From the NCBI GenBank assembly GCA_001636495.1, contig KV440964.1, forward strand, positions 2,372,666 to 2,436,665: a DNA stretch of 64,000 bases, read 5' to 3'. Positions 16,370 through 25,027 of this stretch are shown here, piece after piece. The position numbers were made by a program, and so were the translations under genes. This DNA is from Sutcliffiella horikoshii (GTDB taxonomy: Bacteria; Bacillota; Bacilli; Bacillales; Bacillaceae_I). The notes under the pieces were generated by a model. It made no database searches. It was not told the DNA's origin and saw only the letters and a list, made by a program, of their open reading frames with translations. Each line of letters starts with the position of its first letter. The stretch's first letter is position 1.

Positions 16370-17650
16370 ATGGTAGCCGAAAAAAGCAATGAAAAAAAGA
16401 ATTCTAATGAAGACAAGTTGGATGTATTAAAATCAACACAAGTTGTTATACATAAAGCCTTGGAGAGATTAGGCTATCCTGAAGAAGTATATGAATTGCT
16501 AAAAGAACCGATGCGCATGTTAACGGTGAAAATCCCGGTAAGAATGGATGACGGATCTGTAAAAATCTACACTGGTTATCGCGCCCAACATAATGATGCT
16601 GTAGGACCGACCAAAGGGGGAATTCGTTTTCACCCCAACGTTTCGGAAAAAGAAGTAAAAGCACTCTCCATCTGGATGAGTTTAAAATGTGGAATTGTAG
16701 ACCTACCTTATGGTGGTGGTAAAGGCGGTATCGTCTGTGACCCACGTGAAATGTCCTTTAGAGAGTTGGAAAGATTAAGCCGTGGTTATGTTCGCGCAAT
16801 CAGTCAGATTGTTGGACCGACCAAGGATATCCCGGCTCCTGACGTATTTACCAACTCACAGATCATGGCTTGGATGATGGATGAATATAGCAGAATTGAT
16901 GAATTCAATTCTCCTGGATTTATTACCGGGAAGCCATTGGTATTGGGCGGATCCCATGGGAGAGAATCAGCAACAGCAAAAGGGGTTACCATTTGTATCC
17001 GTGAAGCGGCCAAGAAGAAAGGCATTAATATAGAAGGTGCACGAGTAGTTGTACAAGGTTTCGGTAATGCCGGAAGCTACCTATCCAAATTCATGCATGA
17101 TGCAGGAGCAAAAGTAGTGGGTATTTCTGATGCTTATGGCGGATTATATGATCCGAATGGTTTGGACATCGATTATCTATTGGACCGTCGTGACAGCTTC
17201 GGAACCGTAACAAAGCTATTCAACAACACGATTTCCAATAAAGAATTGTTGGAACTTGAGTGTGACATTCTTGTACCGGCAGCCATTGAAAATCAGATTA
17301 CAGAAGAGAACGCTCATAACATTCGTGCGAAAATTGTGGTAGAAGCGGCAAACGGGCCAACTACCATTGAAGGTACACAAATATTAACCGACCGCGGTAT
17401 CCTTCTTGTTCCTGATGTGCTTGCAAGTGCAGGGGGAGTGACAGTATCCTACTTTGAGTGGGTACAAAACAACCAAGGCTACTACTGGACGGAAGAGGAA
17501 GTAGAAGAGAAGCTAGAGAAAGTGATGGTCAAATCGTTCAACAATGTGTACGATACATCACAAAGCCGCCGTGTGGACATGAGGCTTTCCGCTTACATGG
17601 TTGGAGCACGTAAAATGGCCGAAGCATCACGCTTCAGAGGCTGGATATAA
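16370..17650 (+). CDS. gudB: NAD-specific glutamate dehydrogenase GudB
   Basis: Catabolic glutamate dehydrogenase converting glutamate to 2-oxoglutarate and ammonia. The 426 residues show the substrate-binding GPTKGGIRFHP (about 80), the catalytic-Lys PYGGGKGGI, and the NAD-binding VQGFGNAGSYL (about 226). The known B. subtilis laboratory-strain lesion, a 9-bp duplication repeating VKA before LSIWMSLK, is absent: the sequence reads SEKEVKALSIWMSLKCGI, so this copy should be active. SD AGGAGG precedes the ATG. It is a single-gene unit with a promoter at 16282 and a terminator at 17671. Order gudB-ypdA matches B. subtilis. Confidence 0.96.
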   Translation: MVAEKSNEKKNSNEDKLDVLKSTQVVIHKALERLGYPEEVYELLKEPMRMLTVKIPVRMDDGSVKIYTGYRAQHNDAVGPTKGGIRFHPNVSEKEVKALSIWMSLKCGIVDLPYGGGKGGIVCDPREMSFRELERLSRGYVRAISQIVGPTKDIPAPDVFTNSQIMAWMMDEYSRIDEFNSPGFITGKPLVLGGSHGRESATAKGVTICIREAAKKKGINIEGARVVVQGFGNAGSYLSKFMHDAGAKVVGISDAYGGLYDPNGLDIDYLLDRRDSFGTVTKLFNNTISNKELLELECDILVPAAIENQITEENAHNIRAKIVVEAANGPTTIEGTQILTDRGILLVPDVLASAGGVTVSYFEWVQNNQGYYWTEEEVEEKLEKVMVKSFNNVYDTSQSRRVDMRLSAYMVGARKMAEASRFRGWI

Positions 17651-17670
17651 TATTTGCTTAAGCTTTCACA

Positions 17671-17702
17671 ATCCCCTATCATATAGTGATAGGGGATTTT
17701 TG
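17671..17702 (+). terminator. Rho-independent terminator after gudB
   Basis: ATCCCCTATCA and TGATAGGGGAT arms, five-base loop, and a T-run. Confidence 0.93.
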
Positions 17703-17725
17703 AAGTGTATGAAAACCAGATATCT

Positions 17726-17764
17726 TGTTGTTGGTCGAAGAGCCTGCAACGGAGACCAACAACA
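17726..17764. other. Perfect 11-bp inverted repeat between gudB and ypdA
   Basis: TGTTGTTGGTC (17726-17736) and GACCAACAACA (17754-17764) with a 17-base spacer. No T-run follows, so it is not a terminator. It sits about 40 bp before the ypdA start, where an operator or leader hairpin could act. Confidence 0.7.
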
Positions 17765-17806
17765 TGCTAGTAGGAAATTAAATATATATTACGGAGTTGA
17801 ACAACG

Positions 17807-18775
17807 GTGATAAACAGAGATGCCATAATAGTCGGAGGTGGCCCATGCGGCCTGTCAGCAGCCATTGCACTACAGGAAGCCGGTCTATCTCCGCTTGTCA
17901 TAGAAAAAGGAAATATCGTAAATGCAATATATAACTACCCAACTCACCAAACCTTCTTTAGTTCAAGCGAAAAGCTTGAAATTGGGGAAGTCCCTTTTAT
18001 TACGGAAAATAGGAAGCCAGTCAGAATGCAGGCCATGACCTATTACAGGGAAGTAGTGAAAAGAAAGAAAATTGAAGTGAACGCTTTTGAACTGGTGGAG
18101 CGGGTGGAAAAGCTGGAGGACGGCTCATTTGTAGTGCATACTTCTAAACAAAAGTATGCAACTAAACATGTTGTCATTGCTACAGGTTATTATGATAATC
18201 ACAATAAGCTTGAAGTTCCGGGTGCGGATTTGGATAAAGTGTCCCATTACTTCAAGGAAGGTCATCCGTATTTCGATAAGCACGTAGCGGTGATTGGAGG
18301 TAAAAACTCCAGTGTGGATGCAGCTTTGGAGCTGGTAAATGCAGACGCACATGTTACCGTGATCTATAGAGGGGAAACTTACTCACCTAGCGTTAAACCT
18401 TGGATTCTTCCGGAATTTGAAGCCCTGGTTCGTAACGGTACCATCCGAATGGAATTTGAATCACACTTGACCAAGATTACCGAAAAGGACATTTCATTTA
18501 TGAACAAAGACGGTGAAGAGCAAACTATTTATAATGATCATGTGTTTGCTATGATCGGGTATCATCCAGATCATTCCTTTTTGACTAAAATGGGGATTGG
18601 AATCGATAAAGAAACCGGCCGTCCAACCTTCAACGAAGAAACGATGGAAACCAATGTGAAGGGAATCTTTATTGCTGGTGTTATTGCAGCCGGAAACAAT
18701 GCAAATGAAATATTTATCGAAAATGGCCGTTTTCATGGTGGCATGATTGCGAAATGTATCCAAGAGCGAGAATGA
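17807..18775 (+). CDS. ypdA: YpdA-family bacillithiol disulfide reductase
   Basis: An FAD/NAD(P)H flavoprotein reductase of 322 residues, proposed and later shown in Firmicutes to reduce oxidised bacillithiol. It has an N-terminal FAD-binding GGGPCGLSAAIALQEAG near residue 9 (with the family's Cys after GGGP), a second nucleotide-binding VIGGKNSSVDAALELV near 164, and a C-terminal FIAGVIAAGNNANEIFIENG block. It lacks the CxxC of thioredoxin reductase. The GTG start has CGGAG upstream. It follows gudB after a terminator and is ended by a terminator shared with ansA. Confidence 0.92.
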   Translation: MINRDAIIVGGGPCGLSAAIALQEAGLSPLVIEKGNIVNAIYNYPTHQTFFSSSEKLEIGEVPFITENRKPVRMQAMTYYREVVKRKKIEVNAFELVERVEKLEDGSFVVHTSKQKYATKHVVIATGYYDNHNKLEVPGADLDKVSHYFKEGHPYFDKHVAVIGGKNSSVDAALELVNADAHVTVIYRGETYSPSVKPWILPEFEALVRNGTIRMEFESHLTKITEKDISFMNKDGEEQTIYNDHVFAMIGYHPDHSFLTKMGIGIDKETGRPTFNEETMETNVKGIFIAGVIAAGNNANEIFIENGRFHGGMIAKCIQERE

Positions 18776-18832
18776 TTTGGGGCTGAAGATAAAGTAAGCT
18801 TGATCCACAAGCGAGAATTCAAAGCGGCACCA

Positions 18833-18874
18833 ATAAAGGAGTGCTCACAAATGTGTGAGCACTCCTTTGTTTTT
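18833..18874. terminator. Bidirectional terminator between ypdA and ansA
   Basis: A perfect 15-bp stem (AAAGGAGTGCTCACA and complement) with a four-base loop, T-run to the right and A residues to the left. Confidence 0.93.
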
Positions 18875-18878
18875 ACAA

Positions 18879-19856
18879 TCATTTTAAAAACAGCATCTGC
18901 AAATCCGTCGTATTTCTCGTGCTCTCAAGGGCTACCATCAGCTTGATTCGTGCTTTCTGTCCATTTAGCCCGTTGGAGAAGATGACACCCAACTCTTTCA
19001 ATTTCCGGCCGCCTCCATCATAGCCGTAGATATCTTGTACAATTCCGTTGAAGCATCGGGATACCATCACTATCGGGATATCCGCATTTCTGAGTGCCTT
19101 GACCCCGTCCACAGCAGTGGGAGGTATGTTCCCTTGTCCAAGTGCCTCTAAGATGACTCCATCGACCTTCATGTCTTTCAAGGCGAGGAAAATACTTGAA
19201 TCCATCCCAGCATATGCTTTCAATAACATGACATTTTTGGTTAGAGCCTCTACATCGTACTTGTCCTCTGAGACAGGGGAATGATGGAAGAAGGCTCCGC
19301 GTTTTGTCACAATTCCAATCGGCCCATACTGTGGGCTCTGGAACGTGGCAATATTTGAAGTGTGTGTTTTGGTCACGTTTTTGGCAGTGTGTACCTCATC
19401 GTTAAGAACAACAAGGACTCCTTTATTTTTAGCTTCCTCACTTGCAGCAACTTTTACAGACGAAAGGAGATTATAAGGTCCGTCTGAACCAATTTCATTA
19501 CTGGAACGCATCGCGCCGGTCAAAACCACAGGAACTCTTGTCTGGACTGTTAAATCAAGGAAAAAAGCCGTTTCTTCCAAAGTATCTGTCCCATGGGTTA
19601 CAACAAAACCCTCTATAGCATTTTCAACAACTTGGAGATCGATGAACTTCGATAGCTCCAGCATATGTTGAGTCGTCATATGTGGAGAAGGAAGGTTGAA
19701 TAATTCATGACTGTGGATATCAATTTTTGAATCAACTATCAATGGAATGGTTGTCAAAGGGTTTCTTTCCCCTGGTGATACAGCCCCGGTTTGTTCATCC
19801 TCAGACATTGAAATTGTCCCACCGGTGTGGATAATCATTATTTTCTTTTTCTTCAT
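18879..19856 (-). CDS. ansA: Type I L-asparaginase
   Basis: Hydrolyses asparagine to aspartate and ammonia in the cytosol. The 325 residues carry both catalytic threonine motifs: HTGGTISM near residue 10 and VTHGTDTLEETAFF near 86. No signal peptide is seen, consistent with a cytosolic type I enzyme. The minus-strand SD AGGTGA precedes the ATG. The gene converges with ypdA and diverges from prsW. In B. subtilis an asparaginase gene (ansA) is elsewhere with ansB; here ansB is not adjacent. Confidence 0.9.
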   Translation of the reverse strand: MKKKKIMIIHTGGTISMSEDEQTGAVSPGERNPLTTIPLIVDSKIDIHSHELFNLPSPHMTTQHMLELSKFIDLQVVENAIEGFVVTHGTDTLEETAFFLDLTVQTRVPVVLTGAMRSSNEIGSDGPYNLLSSVKVAASEEAKNKGVLVVLNDEVHTAKNVTKTHTSNIATFQSPQYGPIGIVTKRGAFFHHSPVSEDKYDVEALTKNVMLLKAYAGMDSSIFLALKDMKVDGVILEALGQGNIPPTAVDGVKALRNADIPIVMVSRCFNGIVQDIYGYDGGGRKLKELGVIFSNGLNGQKARIKLMVALESTRNTTDLQMLFLK

Positions 19857-19971
19857 GTTTGAATGTCACCTCATCTATTTACAAACAATTTCCAAAAGTT
19901 TAGACATCTTATTTCATTAATTACGATAACATGTTACGATTAAAAAAAACAGATTGAAACGAGGCTTTTTT

Positions 19972-20622
19972 ATGCTGGCAGTTGTATCCGCCGGGATTGC
20001 TCCAGGCTTAGCATTGTTGTCATACTTTTATTTAAAAGATACTTTCAAGAAAGAACCTATAGCGTATGTATTTAAAATCTTCCTTTTTGGTGCCTTGCTG
20101 GTGTTTCCGCTCATGTTTATTCAATATGTGATTCAACTTGAACTAGGTGTCACCTCTCACTTTGTAAAGGCATTTTTACTTTCAGGTCTGCTTGAAGAGT
20201 TTTTTAAATGGTTTATTCTTATCTATCTTGTGTACCAGAACCTCCACTTTGATCAGCACTATGATGGAATCGTATATGGTGTTGCTGTCTCCCTTGGCTT
20301 CGCGACAGCAGAAAATATTCTTTTTCTCCTTGCCAATGGAGTGGAGCTTGCTTTAGGAAGGGCGGTATTACCTGTTTCCAGTCATGCTTTATTCGGTGTG
20401 ATTATGGGATACTATCTTGGAAAAGGGAAATTTTCCTTTAACAACAGGAAAAAAAGATTATGCATATTCCTGTCGCTGATCGCCCCTATTTTCTTGCATG
20501 GTATGTATGACATGATTATTCTCTCCCAAAAATATTGGGGGTTGTATATGGTGCCATTCATGGTGTTTTTATGGTGGCTCGGTCTAAGGAAAGTAAAGCT
20601 TGCAAATACAGTGGAAATATAG
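19972..20622 (+). CDS. prsW: Intramembrane protease PrsW
   Basis: Makes the first (site-1) cut of anti-sigma factor RsiW in B. subtilis, which activates sigma-W. The 216 residues have several membrane helices and the active-site Glu pair in LLEEFFKWF near residue 70, with later conserved SHALFGVIMGYYLGK and FLHGMYD motifs supplying His residues. The ATG at 19972 matches the B. subtilis N-terminus (AVVSAGIAPGLALLSYF); the upstream TTG lacks an SD. No rsiW or sigW lies in this window; the sigX/rsiX pair is 18 kb away, and whether PrsW acts on RsiX is unknown. Confidence 0.94.
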   Translation: MLAVVSAGIAPGLALLSYFYLKDTFKKEPIAYVFKIFLFGALLVFPLMFIQYVIQLELGVTSHFVKAFLLSGLLEEFFKWFILIYLVYQNLHFDQHYDGIVYGVAVSLGFATAENILFLLANGVELALGRAVLPVSSHALFGVIMGYYLGKGKFSFNNRKKRLCIFLSLIAPIFLHGMYDMIILSQKYWGLYMVPFMVFLWWLGLRKVKLANTVEI

Positions 20623-20669
20623 CTCGCAAAAAAGTGGTTACGAACTAACTTTTTTGTGGGCTTTTTTTA
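20622..20669 (+). terminator. Rho-independent terminator after prsW
   Basis: GCTCGCAAAAAAGT and ACTTTTTTGTGGGC arms followed by seven T residues; the stem begins at the stop codon. Confidence 0.85.
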
Positions 20670-20719
20670 ATGTGACCTTCATCCATTTTATGGAATACCT
20701 CTTTTCTCCATATGACCCT

Positions 20720-20748
20720 GCATAAAATACCAATATCTACGGAAAATA
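20720..20748 (+). promoter_or_regulatory. Candidate forespore (sigma-G/F-like) promoter of sleB-ypeB
   Basis: GCATA (20720-20724), 16 bp, then GGAAAATA (20741-20748), partly matching forespore promoters. The sleB operon is sigma-G dependent in B. subtilis. The -10 match is imperfect. Confidence 0.4.
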
Positions 20749-20790
20749 CATGTAACAATTGTTTAAAGAAGTCAAAGGAGGAAATGTAAG

Positions 20791-21855
20791 GTGAAAAGGT
20801 TACTATTAATTTCATGTATGTTTCTTTTTAGCACATGTATGTTATTTTCGATAAATCAAACCTCAGTAGATGCCTTTTCGGAGCAGATAATCCAGAAAGG
20901 CGCCACAGGGAATGATGTCGTCGAATTGCAAGCACGCCTCCAATATAATGGGTATTACCATGCAAGAATTGATGGAGTATACGGTTGGACTACGTATTGG
21001 GCTGTTAAGAATTTTCAGCAGGAATTCGGACTAGATGATGTGGATGGGCTTGTTGGTCCTAAAACAAAAGATATGCTGAACAAATCGACTAAATTCTATA
21101 AGGATTGGGTTCATCAGCAGCTCAAGTCCGGAAAACGCTTCACCCACTACGGTGGGATGGAACTGAAATATCAGGTTGAGCCATCTCCTGCAACCGTGGA
21201 AAAAGCGAAGCAGGGTGCAAGCAACCAATGGCAACAACAAAAGACACAGTATCAGAAACCAGAAGCGGCACCACAAAAGGGAACAGGCAAACCGGCACCA
21301 CAGCAACAACCGGCACCAGAGCAGCAGCCTACCCCTGGACAAGAAGAGCCAGCGCCACCACAAGAGCAGCCCGCTCCTGAGCAAGAACAGCCGGCACCAC
21401 AAGAGCAAGAACCAGCTCCTCAGGAAGAGCCTGCACCTGAAGATCAGCCTGCAGAGGATGAAGGAGAAGCGCAAAGTGCGACCAATATGCCAGGAGGCTT
21501 CTCGGAGAACGACATTCAACTCATGGCAAATGCGGTTTACGGAGAAGCTCGTGGAGAACCTTATGAGGGTCAGATAGCAGTAGCTGCGGTTATTTTGAAT
21601 CGGATCAACTCGCCAACATTCCCGAACACTGTATCAGGAGTGATATTTGAACCACTTGCATTTACAGCGGTGGCAGACGGACAGATCTGGTTGACTCCGA
21701 ATGACACGGCAAAGAGAGCGGTAGTCGACGCGATTAATGGAATGGATCCATCAGAAGGGGCGACATATTACTTTAATCCTGATACAGCGACAAGTGGCTG
21801 GATATGGGGACGTCCACAAATTAAAAGAATAGGAAAACACATTTTCTGTGACTAA
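20791..21855 (+). CDS. sleB: Spore cortex-lytic enzyme SleB
   Basis: A lytic transglycosylase that degrades spore cortex muramic-delta-lactam peptidoglycan during germination. Layout of 354 residues: secretion signal (about 1-30), a peptidoglycan-binding domain (about 33-95, GATGNDVVELQARLQYNGYY), a Pro/Gln/Glu-rich linker of PAPEQQP-like units (about 155-230), and the catalytic Hydrolase_2 domain (about 236-354, with NAVYGEARGEPYEGQIAV). It is longer than B. subtilis SleB (about 305) because of the linker. The GTG start has AAAGGAGG upstream. It is followed after 18 bp by ypeB, the usual two-gene germination operon. Confidence 0.95.
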   Translation: MKRLLLISCMFLFSTCMLFSINQTSVDAFSEQIIQKGATGNDVVELQARLQYNGYYHARIDGVYGWTTYWAVKNFQQEFGLDDVDGLVGPKTKDMLNKSTKFYKDWVHQQLKSGKRFTHYGGMELKYQVEPSPATVEKAKQGASNQWQQQKTQYQKPEAAPQKGTGKPAPQQQPAPEQQPTPGQEEPAPPQEQPAPEQEQPAPQEQEPAPQEEPAPEDQPAEDEGEAQSATNMPGGFSENDIQLMANAVYGEARGEPYEGQIAVAAVILNRINSPTFPNTVSGVIFEPLAFTAVADGQIWLTPNDTAKRAVVDAINGMDPSEGATYYFNPDTATSGWIWGRPQIKRIGKHIFCD

Positions 21856-21873
21856 TGAAGAGGGTGAAAAATT

Positions 21874-23214
21874 ATGTTGAGACTTGTTATCATCGCTGTT
21901 TTAGCAATTGCGGTAGCAGGAACAGGGTATTGGGGTTATCAAGAGCATCAAGATAAAAACGCAGTCCTCATTAATGCGGAAAATAACTACCAACGTGCTT
22001 TCCATGACCTGGTTTACCACGTGGACCTGCTGCATGATAAGATAGGAACGACTCTAGCAATGAGTTCAAGAGAACAGCTGTCCCCATCCTTTGCTGAGGT
22101 TTGGAGGATTACATCGGAAGCCCAGAATGATGTTGGGCAGTTGCCATTGACACTGCTTCCTTTTAATAAGACAGAAGAATTCTTGACCAATACTGGGGAT
22201 TACACTTATCAAGTTGCTGTAAGGGACCTGGATAAAAACCCTTTATCAGATGAAGAGTACGGAACGCTTCAGGCTCTGTACCAGAAGTCAGATGAAATCA
22301 AGCAAGAATTAAGAAAAGTTCAGAGTATGGTCATGAGCAATAACCTGCGTTGGATGGATGTGGAGCTTGCGTTATCCGCTAAAGACCAACCACAAGATAA
22401 TACCATAATCAATGGATTTAAAACGGTGGAAAAGAACGTAGAAGGCTATGATGAAGCAGATTTCGGACCGACATTCACATCGATGAACCAGAAGGATAAG
22501 AACTTCAGTAAACTTTCTGGTAAGACCATAACAGAAGAAGATGCTAAGAAGATTGCGGATAAATACTTAGAGCTTGAAGGCAATGAAAAGATTGTCATCA
22601 CCGAAAACGGTGAAGGATCCGAATTTGGATTTTATAGTTTGAAAATAGTGGATAAAAATCAGCAGGACACCTATATGGATATAGCGAAAAAAGGTGGAAT
22701 CCCTATTTATCTGGTCCAGGATAAAGAGGCCAAAACGAAGAATATAAGCCTCAATGAAGCGACGGAAAAAGCGAGAAACTTTTTAAAGCAGAATAAATTC
22801 GATACCCTGGATTTATACGAAAGCGTTGAATACAATAAGCTTGGAATCTTCACTTTCGTTTCCAATGTCAATGGAGTGAGGGTTTACCCTGATGCCGTCA
22901 AGATGAAAGTAAGTCTGGAAACAGGGGAGATTGTTGGTTTCTCTGCGAAGGAATACTTGATGTCACACCATTTGCGCGATATTCCGGAACCGGGAATTTC
23001 GGTCGAAGAGGCAACAGATAAGATCAATGACAAAGTAATGATTATGGAAGACTATCTGGCCATCATTAATAACGATCTCGGGGAAGAGGTCCTATGCTAT
23101 GAGTTCTTGGGTACGATAGATAATGACACATATCAGATCTTTATCAATGCGAACGATGGACGCGAAGAAAAAGTGGCAAAGCTTAAAAATCCGGAATTGC
23201 TTTATGATTTGTAA
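21874..23214 (+). CDS. ypeB: Germination protein YpeB
   Basis: Needed to localise and stabilise SleB in dormant spores; it inhibits SleB and is cleaved during germination. The 446 residues have an N-terminal membrane anchor (about 3-22), a helical region to about 200, and two or three PepSY-like repeats in the C-terminal half (for example TEEDAKKIADKYLEL near 210, LNEATEKARNFLKQ near 290, VEEATDKINDKV near 370). It has an SD (GAGGGTG) and is coupled to sleB. A terminator follows at once. Confidence 0.95.
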   Translation: MLRLVIIAVLAIAVAGTGYWGYQEHQDKNAVLINAENNYQRAFHDLVYHVDLLHDKIGTTLAMSSREQLSPSFAEVWRITSEAQNDVGQLPLTLLPFNKTEEFLTNTGDYTYQVAVRDLDKNPLSDEEYGTLQALYQKSDEIKQELRKVQSMVMSNNLRWMDVELALSAKDQPQDNTIINGFKTVEKNVEGYDEADFGPTFTSMNQKDKNFSKLSGKTITEEDAKKIADKYLELEGNEKIVITENGEGSEFGFYSLKIVDKNQQDTYMDIAKKGGIPIYLVQDKEAKTKNISLNEATEKARNFLKQNKFDTLDLYESVEYNKLGIFTFVSNVNGVRVYPDAVKMKVSLETGEIVGFSAKEYLMSHHLRDIPEPGISVEEATDKINDKVMIMEDYLAIINNDLGEEVLCYEFLGTIDNDTYQIFINANDGREEKVAKLKNPELLYDL

Positions 23215-23223
23215 TAAAATGGA

Positions 23224-23254
23224 GGAAAAGCCAAAAATGGCTTTTCCTTTTTTT
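23224..23254 (+). terminator. Rho-independent terminator after ypeB
   Basis: GGAAAAGCC/GGCTTTTCC stem, six-base loop and a run of T residues. Confidence 0.93.
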
Positions 23255-23331
23255 CGTAAAATGGTTTAATAGGAATAAATAGAAAATAATAGCAAGTTAA
23301 AGGTACAACGGGGTGCAAGGGAGGCAGTTTT

Positions 23332-23985
23332 TTGATAAAGCCAGGGGTCGTATTAACACTGCAAGTGCGAAATGATGATAAAGTGGAAAAATATAGATGT
23401 AAAGTACAGGAAGTAAAGGATAGGGAATTTTACGTGGACTATCCCTCACATTACGAAAATGGCAGAACTACATATATTTTAAATGGAACCCAATTACTTA
23501 TTTCTTATGTGACAGAAGAGAGTGTTGCCTATACTTTTGAAAGTGAAGTGTTAGGAAGGATTAAACAGGCAATACCGATGATGCAATTATCTTTTCCCGG
23601 TTATGATCAGGTTGCAAAAATTCAACGGAGACAATATGTAAGGGTGGAAAGTAATATGGATGTATCGGTCCATCCGCTTTCAAGGCATTTCACCCCTTTC
23701 ATAACAATCACACATGATATTAGTGCAGGGGGGGCTGCGGTAATTTTGCCTGACAATGCCACATTACCGGAAAAAGAACATATTCTTACAACATTTGTCC
23801 TTCACCTCAATAATGGAGAAACGCATTATTTAAAGCTGAAGAGCAAAGTGATAAGGCTAGTGGAAGCTGGAAATAAAAGAGTAAGGGCCTCCCTGCAATT
23901 TGATACTATTAAGGAAATCGAAAGGCAAATCATCATAAAGTACTGCTTTGAACAACAATTGTTATTACGAAAGACACATATATAA
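23332..23985 (+). CDS. ypfA: PilZ-domain cyclic-di-GMP receptor YpfA
   Basis: A YcgR-like c-di-GMP receptor; in B. subtilis YpfA (DgrA/MotI) binds c-di-GMP and slows the flagellar motor. The 217 residues have an N-terminal YcgR_2-like barrel (about 1-95) and a C-terminal PilZ domain with both ligand motifs visible: RRQYVR (RxxxR class) near residue 100 and DISAGGAAV ([D/N]xSxxG) near 127. The start is TTG at 23332, supported by GGGAGG eight bases upstream. The adjacent ypfB-cmk order is conserved with B. subtilis. Confidence 0.93.
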   Translation: MIKPGVVLTLQVRNDDKVEKYRCKVQEVKDREFYVDYPSHYENGRTTYILNGTQLLISYVTEESVAYTFESEVLGRIKQAIPMMQLSFPGYDQVAKIQRRQYVRVESNMDVSVHPLSRHFTPFITITHDISAGGAAVILPDNATLPEKEHILTTFVLHLNNGETHYLKLKSKVIRLVEAGNKRVRASLQFDTIKEIERQIIIKYCFEQQLLLRKTHI

Positions 23986-24055
23986 GCATATTTCTTTCCA
24001 TAATCATCCATACTAGGAATAAAAACTAAGTCAGGATGAATGGGAGAAAAGATAG

Positions 24056-24238
24056 ATGAAAAGAGTGGAAAGAATCATCATAAAACTAATAGTCATCCAA
24101 CTGATCTGCATGATATGTGCCCAAGGGTTGCTTCTATACACTGAGGCTGCTCCTTTTATAAGCAAAGTAATTCAATATGAAGGGGTAGGCGGTATGAAGA
24201 TTATGGAACATATAGAAACATTCGACCAAAGTAGATGA
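24056..24238 (+). CDS. ypfB: Small membrane protein YpfB (DUF5359 family)
   Basis: A 60-residue protein with one membrane helix (about 8-28) after a basic N-terminus, MKRVERIIIKLIVIQLICM, and a short outer tail. Family members of unknown function sit between ypfA and cmk in many Bacillus genomes. SD GGGAGAA precedes the ATG. A short terminator follows. Confidence 0.8.
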   Translation: MKRVERIIIKLIVIQLICMICAQGLLLYTEAAPFISKVIQYEGVGGMKIMEHIETFDQSR

Positions 24239-24274
24239 TTATGATAAAATATAGGTGTGTGAAAACAGTGGAAA

Positions 24275-24297
24275 TGCAGGGATAACCTGCTTTTTTC
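24275..24297 (+). terminator. Short terminator between ypfB and cmk
   Basis: GCAGG/CCTGC stem, five-base loop, six T residues. The stem is short, so some read-through into cmk is likely. Confidence 0.7.
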
Positions 24298-24334
24298 ATG
24301 TAAAAAAAGATTAAAGGTGAATTCAGGAGGAACT

Positions 24335-25027
24335 ATGAAACATAAATTATCAGTAGCCATCGACGGCCCTGCAGCGGCAGGGAAAAGTACAGTAGCAAAA
24401 ATCGTTGCAGACAAATTGGAATATTTATATATTGATACAGGTGCAATGTACAGAGCAATTACCTTCCAGGCGATCAGACATGATGTCAATTTAGAGGATG
24501 AGACGTCTTTGCAGAAATTGGTAGAAAAGATGGAGATAGATTTGCGTGCCACTAACAACAAAACACAGCACGTATACATAAATGATGAAGATGTAACAGA
24601 ACAGATTCGTACACATGATGTGACAAATAATGTATCAATCGTCGCAAAACATAAAAGCGTTCGTGAGGAAATGGTGGCAAGGCAACGAATTCTTGCCAAA
24701 AGAGGTGGGGTAGTAATGGATGGAAGAGACATTGGTACTCATGTTCTACCTGATGCTGAAGTAAAAGTGTTCCTTCTTGCATCCGTTGACGAAAGAGCGC
24801 ACAGAAGGCATGCAGAAAACCTTTCTAAGGGCTTCGACTCTGATCTGGAAAAGCTGAAACTTGAAATTGCAAGACGGGACAAACTCGATTCTGAAAGGGA
24901 AATTGCCCCTCTTCAAAAAGCAGAAGATGCAAAAGAAATTGATACGACCTCATTATCTATTGATCAAGTCGTAGGAAAGATTATGGAGTTGGTTGTCCTG
25001 CAGACGGAAAGGACAGGGCGACCATGA
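24335..25027 (+). CDS. cmk: Cytidylate kinase
   Basis: Phosphorylates CMP and dCMP using ATP in pyrimidine salvage. The 230 residues have the P-loop [13 protein letters not shown] (about 8-21), the IDTGAMYRA nucleoside-binding block (about 34), the GRDIGTHV motif (about 135), and the lid Arg cluster ERAHRRHAE. The ATG at 24335 is chosen because AGGAGG lies just before it. The stop overlaps the start of plsC, so the two are translationally coupled. Confidence 0.96.
   Translation: MKHKLSVAIDGPAAAGKSTVAKIVADKLEYLYIDTGAMYRAITFQAIRHDVNLEDETSLQKLVEKMEIDLRATNNKTQHVYINDEDVTEQIRTHDVTNNVSIVAKHKSVREEMVARQRILAKRGGVVMDGRDIGTHVLPDAEVKVFLLASVDERAHRRHAENLSKGFDSDLEKLKLEIARRDKLDSEREIAPLQKAEDAKEIDTTSLSIDQVVGKIMELVVLQTERTGRP

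Noticed and set aside
17601-17810. 69-codon frame overlapping the end of gudB
   Set aside because: It crosses the gudB terminator and has no SD.
21176-21577. Second plus-strand frame across the SleB linker
   Set aside because: Arises from the repetitive CCA/GAG-rich linker DNA; the product is a low-complexity His/Ser/Lys string.
24172-24732. Minus-strand open frame opposite cmk (186 codons)
   Set aside because: Low-complexity Ser/Cys/Thr-rich product with no SD, opposite a certain gene.
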